This document shows positions 1 to 4,346 of a DNA stretch of 5,680 nucleotides, piece after piece (positions within the stretch are counted from its first letter, which is position 1; every line of letters begins with the position of its first letter). Under the pieces are notes generated by a model that was not told the origin of the DNA, did no database searches, and saw nothing but the letters and a program-made list of their open reading frames with translations. A program made the translations under genes and the position numbers. Source of the stretch: Clostridia bacterium (GTDB lineage: Bacteria; Bacillota; Clostridia; Oscillospirales; Oscillospiraceae); contig QKDF01000180.1 in NCBI GenBank assembly GCA_003245395.1, forward strand, positions 1 through 5,680, given 5' to 3'.

Positions 1-620
1 GAGACGGTGGAGTCCTCGCTGATTTTCGTTACCCGCACCCGCAGAACGCCGCGTTGGTTCACGCAGCCGCTGAGAATGGTGTCTCCGGCAGCCACGTCCC
101 GGGGGGCGGATTCTCCTGTCAATGCCGCAGTGTCCAGAGTGGAAACGCCGTCTTCCACCAGACCGTCCAGCGGAACACGCTCTCCGGGCTTGATGACGAT
201 GATTTCCCCCACTTCCACATCTTCCGGGTCCACTTCTGTAACTTCCCCGTTCCGTTCCACATTGGCACTGTCCGGGCGGATATTCATCAGGTCGGCGATA
301 GACTGGCGGGATTTGCCCACGGCATAGCTCTGAAACAGCTCACCCACCTGATAAAACAGCATGACGGCCACAGCTTCGCTGTATTCACCGGTGCCGAAGG
401 CGCCCACGGTGGCAAGAGCCATGAGAAAATTCTCGTCAAACACCTGCCCGTGGACAATATTGCGGACTGCGTCCCACAAAACGTCCCAGCCGGTGATCAC
501 ATAGGGAATCAGATAAAACAGCCACACGGGCAGAAAAGGGGGCGCCAGCAGCCTGACCGCCGCCAACAAAACCGCCGCCGCCAAAATGCGCCAAAGCATC
601 CGTTTTTGTCTTTTGCTCAA
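1..620 (-). CDS. cadA: Heavy-metal P1B-type ATPase (Cd/Zn/Pb efflux type), N-terminal part
   Basis: Membrane pump that uses ATP to export soft divalent metals. About 206 residues are visible; the rest lies beyond the left edge. Residues 9-50 form two hydrophobic segments (MA, MB) and 61-100 the next pair, including ENFLMALATVGA (63-74), typical of CadA/ZntA pumps. The actuator domain follows, with the dephosphorylation motif TGES at 168-171 and a GD..LSG..NQ.G stretch after it. The DKTG phosphorylation site and the metal-selecting CPC/SPC motif would lie outside, so the substrate is inferred from family resemblance and the adjacent CadC-like regulator. The protein begins directly at the membrane domain: the HMA domain often fused to this family is the separate gene upstream, 13 bases away. 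I chose the TTG start at 620 because a purine-rich ribosome binding site precedes it; the in-frame ATG at 599 has none. The family is clear; the exact start is less so. Confidence 0.93.
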   Translation of the reverse strand, partial: MSKRQKRMLWRILAAAVLLAAVRLLAPPFLPVWLFYLIPYVITGWDVLWDAVRNIVHGQVFDENFLMALATVGAFGTGEYSEAVAVMLFYQVGELFQSYAVGKSRQSIADLMNIRPDSANVERNGEVTEVDPEDVEVGEIIVIKPGERVPLDGLVEDGVSTLDTAALTGESAPRDVAAGDTILSGCVNQRGVLRVRVTKISEDSTV

Positions 621-627
621 AGATGGG

Positions 628-635
628 CCCCCCTT
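628..635 (-). promoter_or_regulatory. Ribosome binding site deciding the TTG start of the ATPase
   Basis: Read on the minus strand, AAGGGGGG lies 7 bases before TTG at 620 and overlaps the TAA stop of the HMA gene (634-636). This spacing supports TTG over the ATG seven codons later, whose upstream sequence is A-rich without a Shine-Dalgarno match. The overlap implies translational coupling of the HMA protein and pump. Confidence 0.6.
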
Positions 636-855
636 ATTTCAAGTGAATGACACACTCCGGCTCCACCTTGCGGCATATGGCCAGCACCTGCTGCATAATC
701 TCATCAAACCGGGCGTCATCGGCGTCCACTGTCATCTTCTGCGTCATGAAATTGACGCTGGCGCTGCTGACTCCGTCAATTTTGCGGATGGCGTTTTCCA
801 TTTTCGCCGCACAGTTGGCACAGTCCAGATCGCTGAGGTTAAACCGCTTTTTCAT
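634..855 (-). CDS. Stand-alone heavy-metal-associated (HMA) domain protein
   Basis: A 73-residue cytosolic metal-binding protein, one complete HMA (ferredoxin-like) domain. The metal loop DLDCANCAAKME spans residues 9-20, with ligands C12 and C15 in CxxC. Its D-C-A-N-C form is closer to the N-terminal domains of CadA/ZntA pumps than to the GMxCxHC loop of copper chaperones such as CopZ. The end, with C61, C68 and H71 near the motif VEPE, matches the point where the domain of fused CadA proteins passes into the linker. A strong AGGAGGG site lies 7 bases before the ATG. It follows the regulator by 36 bases and precedes the pump by 13, so it is most likely its detached metal-loading or sensing domain. 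A general copper chaperone is a less likely alternative. Confidence 0.9.
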   Translation of the reverse strand: MKKRFNLSDLDCANCAAKMENAIRKIDGVSSASVNFMTQKMTVDADDARFDEIMQQVLAICRKVEPECVIHLK

Positions 856-891
856 AAAAATCCCTCCTGAAAAATTTAGACCGCCGCTGAA

Positions 892-1254
892 TTATTCTTC
901 CACATGCTCTACCCCTTGGCCCAGGATGGCACGTACATGGTCGTCAGCCAGTGAGTAAAACACAGTCTTGCCGTCCCGCCGGGATTTCACCAGCCGGGTA
1001 TTTTTCAATGCCTTAAGCTGGTGGGAAATGGCGGACTGGGTCAACCCCAACAGCTGTGCGATGTCGCACACACACATCTCTGAGACGGACAGAACATACA
1101 GGATTCGGATTCGGGTGGAGTCCCCAAAAATCCGGAAAAGCTCCGCCAGATCATAGAGGACGTCTTCATCGGGAATTTCCCGCCGAACCGTACTGACAAT
1201 CTCCTCGTGCGCGCATATAAAATCGCAGCAGTCAGCATTGTAAGCATCTTCCAT
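892..1254 (-). CDS. cadC: ArsR/SmtB-family metal-sensing repressor, CadC-like
   Basis: A 120-residue winged-helix repressor expected to leave its operator when Cd, Pb or Zn binds. The helix-turn-helix is at about 55-90, with recognition helix LTQSAISHQLKAL (71-83) and wing SRRDGKTVFYSL (91-102). Two known metal sites of the family are visible. The alpha3N site consists of C10 and C14 (CDFIC) plus C61 and C63 in EMCVCD, as in staphylococcal CadC. The alpha5 site consists of D104, H106, H117 and E120 in the last helix, as in SmtB. The frame stays open to an ATG at 1287, but that codon sits in the operator at about the predicted transcription start and has no ribosome binding site. ATG 1254 has GGAGGG 5 bases upstream and gives the usual family length. 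It is the first gene of the metal operon and is probably autoregulated. The symbol is by resemblance; czrA/ziaR-type naming is possible. Confidence 0.94.
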   Translation of the reverse strand: MEDAYNADCCDFICAHEEIVSTVRREIPDEDVLYDLAELFRIFGDSTRIRILYVLSVSEMCVCDIAQLLGLTQSAISHQLKALKNTRLVKSRRDGKTVFYSLADDHVRAILGQGVEHVEE

Positions 1255-1268
1255 GCTATCCCTCCAAT

Positions 1269-1295
1269 CATATGAACGAATGATCATATGTTCAT
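1269..1295. promoter_or_regulatory. Likely ArsR/SmtB-type operator (overlapping inverted repeats)
   Basis: A perfect 7-base inverted repeat, CATATGA-N8-TCATATG, spans 1269-1290. Its core TGA-N8-TCA and AT-rich flanks match the 12-2-12 type of operator known for SmtB/CzrA/CadC repressors. A second, shorter copy, ATGA-N8-TCAT, spans 1280-1295 and overlaps the first, reaching into the -10 box. The location between promoter and repressor gene fits autoregulation. That this repressor binds here is inferred. Confidence 0.75.
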
Positions 1296-1321
1296 TATAT
1301 AATGCAAAAGATAAAAGTCAA
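1294..1321 (-). promoter_or_regulatory. Sigma-A promoter of the metal-resistance operon
   Basis: On the minus strand, -35 TTGACT (1321-1316) and -10 TATAAT (1299-1294) are separated by 16 bases. Transcription should begin near 1287, about 33 bases before the repressor ATG. The -10 box and start region are covered by the palindromic operator, so a bound repressor would block RNA polymerase. Confidence 0.8.
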
Positions 1322-1335
1322 TACTGAAATAACAG

Positions 1336-1364
1336 TGGAAAACAAAAAACGGATGTGTTACACT
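1336..1364 (+). promoter_or_regulatory. Possible extended -10 promoter for the thioesterase gene
   Basis: TGGAAA (1336-1341) and TACACT (1359-1364) are 17 bases apart, and the -10 is preceded by TGT, giving an extended -10 (TGnTACACT). Each hexamer matches consensus at four of six positions. The predicted start near 1371 leaves a leader of about 30 bases before the ATG at 1402. This is the best candidate in the divergent gap, but it is weak. Confidence 0.35.
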
Positions 1365-1401
1365 TCTTTACAAATTCACAAACAGAAGACAGGGGTGTCA
1401 C

Positions 1402-1872
1402 ATGAACGAATTCGAAAGAGAAGCCGCGCCCAGACTGGAGCGCAATGGATATCTGCAGTTCAATCAGATTGAGATGGTATCCATGGAGCGGGACCGGGCG
1501 GAATTCCGGATGAAAGTGCGGCCGGAAAACCGCAACCCATACGGACAGCTGCACGGCGGAGCCATCTATACCCTGGCAGACAACGCCACGGGTGCCGCGG
1601 CCCATACCGACGGGCGATATTATGTGACGCAGACCAGCGCACTGCACTTTATCCACAATCTGGCTGACGGCTATGTCAAGGCCGAGGCCCATGTCCGGCA
1701 TCGCGGCCGCTCCACCTGTCTGACGGCGGTGGATATTGTGGCTGAGGAGAACGGCAAACTGATTGCCACCGGCGAATTCACCTTTTTTTGTGTGGACATG
1801 GGGCTGATGGAACAGAAGCGGCCAAAGGACGAGGCCGGCGAAAATTCTGAAGTTCTCAAGACAGAGAATTGA
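1402..1872 (+). CDS. PaaI-family hotdog-fold acyl-CoA thioesterase
   Basis: A 156-residue cytosolic protein, probably a homotetrameric hydrolase of acyl- or aryl-CoA thioesters. The hotdog signature NPYGQLHGGAIYTLADNATG is at residues 45-64: H51-G52-G53 begin the central helix, and D60 is in the place of the catalytic aspartate of PaaI enzymes. The sheet continues through TQTSALHFIHNL (76-87), VKAEAHVRHRGRSTCLTAVD (92-111) and GEFTFFCVD (124-132). Residues after about 135 are a hydrophilic tail. AGGGG lies 6 bases before the ATG. It is a single gene, divergent from the metal operon and closed by its own terminator. Nothing shows its substrate, and a link to metal resistance is not supported beyond the shared 147-base gap. 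Confidence 0.92.
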   Translation: MNEFEREAAPRLERNGYLQFNQIEMVSMERDRAEFRMKVRPENRNPYGQLHGGAIYTLADNATGAAAHTDGRYYVTQTSALHFIHNLADGYVKAEAHVRHRGRSTCLTAVDIVAEENGKLIATGEFTFFCVDMGLMEQKRPKDEAGENSEVLKTEN

Positions 1873-1895
1873 TCTGCAGAGGGCCAAAAACGATA

Positions 1896-1925
1896 AAAAA
1901 GAACAGGCCAAAGCCTGTTCTTTTT
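1896..1925. terminator. Bidirectional intrinsic terminator
   Basis: A perfect 13-base-pair stem (AAAAAGAACAGGC against GCCTGTTCTTTTT) encloses a CAAA loop. The outer five pairs are A-T, so transcripts from either side end in a U run after a GC-rich stem. On the plus strand it is 23 bases after the thioesterase stop. On the minus strand it begins 3 bases after the tRNA CCA end. It therefore separates two convergent units. Confidence 0.9.
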
Positions 1926-1928
1926 ATT

Positions 1929-2004
1929 TGGAGCGGGCAACGAGGCTCGAACTCGCTACCTCCACCTTGGCAAGGTGGCGCTCTACCAGATGAGCTATGC
2001 CCGC
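1929..2004 (-). tRNA. tRNA-Gly (anticodon GCC)
   Basis: A full 76-base cloverleaf with encoded CCA. The acceptor stem is GCGGGCA/TGCCCGC with discriminator T. The D arm is GCTC-ATCTGGTA-GAGC. The anticodon stem CCACC/GGTGG holds loop TTGCCAA, with anticodon GCC at 1971-1969. The variable loop is AGGTA, and the T arm is GCGAG-TTCGAGC-CTCGT, with one G-T pair. It reads Gly codons GGC/GGU. It has its own promoter upstream and the shared terminator downstream, and it shows no sign of use as an integration site. Confidence 0.97.
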
Positions 2005-2016
2005 GAAGCAAGAGTA

Positions 2017-2045
2017 ATTCTAACAAAGGTTGACCCGCTTGTCAA
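2017..2045 (-). promoter_or_regulatory. Strong sigma-A promoter of tRNA-Gly
   Basis: On the minus strand, consensus -35 TTGACA (2045-2040) and -10 TAGAAT (2022-2017) are separated by the ideal 17 bases. Transcription should start around 2010, 6 bases before the mature tRNA 5' end, leaving a very short leader. The -35 box lies within one arm of an inverted repeat. Confidence 0.85.
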
Positions 2046-2047
2046 CC
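2028..2047. repeat. Perfect inverted repeat over the tRNA promoter; possible weak terminator
   Basis: Arms GGTTGAC and GTCAACC (7 bases each) flank a 6-base spacer. On the minus strand the repeat begins 28 bases after the lipoprotein stop and is followed by TTTGTTA. It could be a weak intrinsic terminator for the four-gene run, a protein-binding site over the -35 box, or the by-product of a -35 sequence meeting its complement. The U run is poor, so termination may be incomplete. Confidence 0.5.
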
Positions 2048-2075
2048 CATATTTCAAATTTTCAGGACCGGAATT

Positions 2076-2837
2076 TCAAGCTTCCGACTTTTCCGCGGAA
2101 TTCTCCTGCGGCGCGGCGGAGTGGGCAGCCTGATCGGAGCTGTCCGCCTGGCTGGAAGAAGACGCGGCTTCACCGGCAGAAGAGCTGTCCCCCTGGTCGG
2201 CGGGCTTCAGATTGAATTCGATCAAGCCGACCGGGCCATTTGCAGGATAGTAAGAGACCGTCCACTCCGGCGTATCGGTCAGCCCTGCGGCGGCGCGCAC
2301 GTCCGTCACGGTCTGTTCCACGGTGGCCAAATCCGAATCGCTCCAATATCCGATCCGGACGGCCAATTCCTGCTTGCCGTCGCTCAGGGCGGATTCCAGC
2401 AACGCGGACAGCCCCGCCGTGCTGGTGGCATTCACTATGGCCTGAATCTGATCCTCCGTGCGGCGATAGCCAATCTGCACGGACAGCTCGTAATATCCCC
2501 GCTGGACGGCGCTGGAGGAGGTGATATATTCCACGGCATAGTTGCCAAGCGGTGTTTCCTGCTGGACTTCGGTCGCGGCCTTTTCCAGCAGGTCGGATAC
2601 GGTCATGTCGTTGTAGTTATACAGCCGGATGACGGCCGTCTCCGTATGCTGCCCCACGAGCAGCAGCAGATCGTTGACCACATCCTGGTAGCTCTCCGCC
2701 CGCAGCGTGCCCGCGGCTTCGCTCTCCCAGAAGCGGCTGGAATGGGCCTCCACCGTGCTGTATTCCCTGTCGAGAATGGAGGAACAGCCGCACAGCAGCA
2801 AGCAAGCCGCCAGCAGCGGCACAAGACGCAGTTTCAC
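2076..2837 (-). CDS. Putative lipoprotein with internal repeats, family not recognised
   Basis: A 253-residue protein probably anchored by lipid to the outer face of the membrane. The signal peptide ends in lipobox L-C-G-C, with lipidated C18. The body (about 25-213) contains related units at about 67-107, 117-143 and 157-197: ELSVQIGY and ELAVRIGY open the second and third, while the first and third share a later TP.....V.Y pattern. This suggests repeated beta-alpha-beta folds. Residues 215-253 form a low-complexity Ser/Ala/Gln/acidic tail, likely disordered. The GTG start has AAAGGAGG 7 bases upstream and places the signal peptide correctly. It is last in the run, 38 bases after the LUD gene. 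I see no enzymatic motif; the function is unknown, possibly envelope-associated. Confidence 0.85.
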   Translation of the reverse strand: MKLRLVPLLAACLLLCGCSSILDREYSTVEAHSSRFWESEAAGTLRAESYQDVVNDLLLLVGQHTETAVIRLYNYNDMTVSDLLEKAATEVQQETPLGNYAVEYITSSSAVQRGYYELSVQIGYRRTEDQIQAIVNATSTAGLSALLESALSDGKQELAVRIGYWSDSDLATVEQTVTDVRAAAGLTDTPEWTVSYYPANGPVGLIEFNLKPADQGDSSSAGEAASSSSQADSSDQAAHSAAPQENSAEKSEA

Positions 2838-2875
2838 GGCGGTTCCTCCTTTCTATTTTGTCAGATGTAGCGAGC

Positions 2876-3472
2876 TTACAGGCCCAGGTCCTCGTCGATC
2901 AGTACGACTTCGGTCTTTCCGATCATCATGGGCTCCCACAGGGTTACCATAGCGCGGCAGACACGGTCGGGACTCTTGCAGTTGTAGCATCGGTCGGCCT
3001 TGATTGCGCAGGGAGTCTTTTTCCCCATCTGCTGCGCCCGGTGAGGGGCAGCGATATTCCGAGCCCGCCAGACCGCCTTATCATAGTCCTCTGCCAGTTT
3101 GTTCCGGCCGATCACCAGGTATACCATGTCGTGCCCAAACAGCGTGGAGGCCACGCGGTTTCCCGCACCGTCAATGTTCACCATCTCGCCGGTTTCGGCC
3201 AGGGCATTGACGGATGAGAGATAGACCTGGGTATCCATTGCGGCGCGGCGGGCGGCGTTGGGCTCGGTCTTCCAGTGCCAATAAACCGTGTTGTGGGCGC
3301 TGAGCAGCTCATACAGTCCCATGGTCTGCAGTGTTCCGCTGCCGCCAAAGCCCACGGTTTTGCCGTCGATGGCCCCGTTCAGATAGGCGGCGGCTTCCGC
3401 GGCGGTTGCAAATTCGGAGACGGTGAAGCCATGGTCTTCCAGATTCTTTCGGACGGTTGCAAATTTCTCCAT
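2876..3472 (-). CDS. LUD-domain protein (LutC/YkgG-like, DUF162)
   Basis: A 198-residue cytosolic protein spanning one LUD domain, the family that includes the LutB/LutC lactate-utilisation proteins. Family stretches visible include GFGGSGTL (41-48), HWK (66-68), DTQVYLSSVNALAETGEMVN (80-99) and IDGAGNRVAS (100-109), then IGRNKLAED (121-129). Near the end is a cysteine group C155-x6-C162-x2-C165-x6-C172 that could bind metal or an iron-sulfur cluster. No LutA or LutB partner is nearby, so a role in lactate oxidation is not shown. ATG 3472 has AAAGGAGG 9 bases upstream. The frame runs further upstream inside the YitT gene, but without a better start. It begins one base after the YitT stop, and its ribosome binding site encodes the YitT C-terminus, implying translational coupling. 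Confidence 0.9.
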   Translation of the reverse strand: MEKFATVRKNLEDHGFTVSEFATAAEAAAYLNGAIDGKTVGFGGSGTLQTMGLYELLSAHNTVYWHWKTEPNAARRAAMDTQVYLSSVNALAETGEMVNIDGAGNRVASTLFGHDMVYLVIGRNKLAEDYDKAVWRARNIAAPHRAQQMGKKTPCAIKADRCYNCKSPDRVCRAMVTLWEPMMIGKTEVVLIDEDLGL

Positions 3473-3473
3473 C

Positions 3474-4328
3474 TTAGAGTTCCTCCTTTTTATACTCACC
3501 GAAGCCCTCGCCCAGCACGTCGTGGGCATTGCACACGATCAAAAACGCGCGGGAATCGATGTTGTGAACGGTGCGTTTGATTTCCACGATTTCTCTCTGA
3601 CGAAAAGCAACCAGCAGGACATGCCGCTCCGTCCCGGTATAGGCGCCGTGGGCGTCCAGAATTGTCACACCCCGGTCCATCTCCAGAATGGCGTCGGAGA
3701 GCTCCTTCCAGCAGTCGGAGATCACATAGGCCACTTTGGACTCGTTCAGGCCATACAGAACGCTGTCCATCACCCGCGCGGAGACATAAAGGGCCACCAG
3801 ACCGTAAAGCGCCGCGCTGATATTTCCGAAGACCAGGGCTGCCAGCGCGATGACAATAAAATCCGGAATCACAATCAGCTTTCCCATGGGCAGCCAGGGG
3901 AATTTCAGCTTTAAAAGCCGCGCGATGATATCTGTGCCTCCGGTGGTGGCCCCCTGGGAAAAGACCATGCCCAACCCTAAGCCCATCATGGCGCCGCCGC
4001 ACAGGCAGGCAAGCATCAGGTCCGTGGAAGCAAACGTATGCAGCGCGGCGATGGCATCGATGGCCGCAGAGCTGAAGAACATGGCAAACAGCGAGGAGAT
4101 CAGCAGATGACCCCCCAGCAACCTCCAGCCCGCCAGAAACAGCGGAACATTCATCAGAGCTGCCAGCAGACCCACCGACAAACTGGGAAACACGAAGTTG
4201 AAAATCTGCGCAAGGCCGGTCAGACCGCCCATAGCGATTTGATTGGGCGCAAAGAACCAGTCGAACGACAGCGCAAAGACCAGACAGCCTGCAGCAATAA
4301 TGCCATAGCTTTTCAGGTGTTTTTTCAT
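3474..4328 (-). CDS. YitT-family membrane protein (DUF161 plus DUF2179)
   Basis: A 284-residue integral membrane protein of the widespread Firmicute YitT family, whose transport substrate is not established. Hydrophobic segments lie at roughly 8-27, 33-48, 51-71, 74-96, 104-124 and 151-183. The family signature GATTGGTDIIARLLK is at 126-140, and ALYGLVALYVSARVMDSVLY (173-192) leads out of the membrane. The soluble C-terminal DUF2179 domain (about 219-274: GVTILDAHGAYTGTERHVLL and on) is complete. ATG 4328 has GGAGG 6 bases upstream. It starts 18 bases after the topoisomerase gene and is followed after one base by the LUD gene, so it is probably in one transcript with both. Family membership is secure; the function is open. 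Confidence 0.93.
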   Translation of the reverse strand: MKKHLKSYGIIAAGCLVFALSFDWFFAPNQIAMGGLTGLAQIFNFVFPSLSVGLLAALMNVPLFLAGWRLLGGHLLISSLFAMFFSSAAIDAIAALHTFASTDLMLACLCGGAMMGLGLGMVFSQGATTGGTDIIARLLKLKFPWLPMGKLIVIPDFIVIALAALVFGNISAALYGLVALYVSARVMDSVLYGLNESKVAYVISDCWKELSDAILEMDRGVTILDAHGAYTGTERHVLLVAFRQREIVEIKRTVHNIDSRAFLIVCNAHDVLGEGFGEYKKEEL

Positions 4329-4346
4329 GCCGAGCCTCCGTTTTGT

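Noticed and set aside
54..650. A plus-strand open frame of 198 codons.
   Set aside because: It lies opposite the ATPase gene, whose minus frame shows clear P-type ATPase motifs. The plus translation has no recognisable domain and is rich in His, Gln and Arg, as antisense shadows often are.
1255..1287. An 11-codon N-terminal extension of the ArsR-type repressor from the ATG at 1287.
   Set aside because: That ATG sits inside the operator at about the predicted transcription start and has no ribosome binding site. ATG 1254 has GGAGGG 5 bases upstream and gives the usual length.
1318..1911. A minus-strand open frame of 197 codons.
   Set aside because: It is antisense to the clear hotdog thioesterase and would cross the terminator. 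It has no convincing ribosome binding site or domain.
2091..2100. Perfect palindrome TTCCGCGGAA.
   Set aside because: It lies inside the coding tail of the lipoprotein, is short, and has no promoter nearby, so chance is enough.
2121..2870. A plus-strand open frame of 249 codons opposite the lipoprotein gene.
   Set aside because: The minus frame has a signal peptide, lipobox and ideal ribosome binding site. The plus frame has none of these and arises from the high GC content.
3473..3529. A 19-codon N-terminal extension of the LUD protein into the YitT gene.
   Set aside because: The extra residues do not resemble the family, and the internal ATG at 3472 has a strong ribosome binding site.
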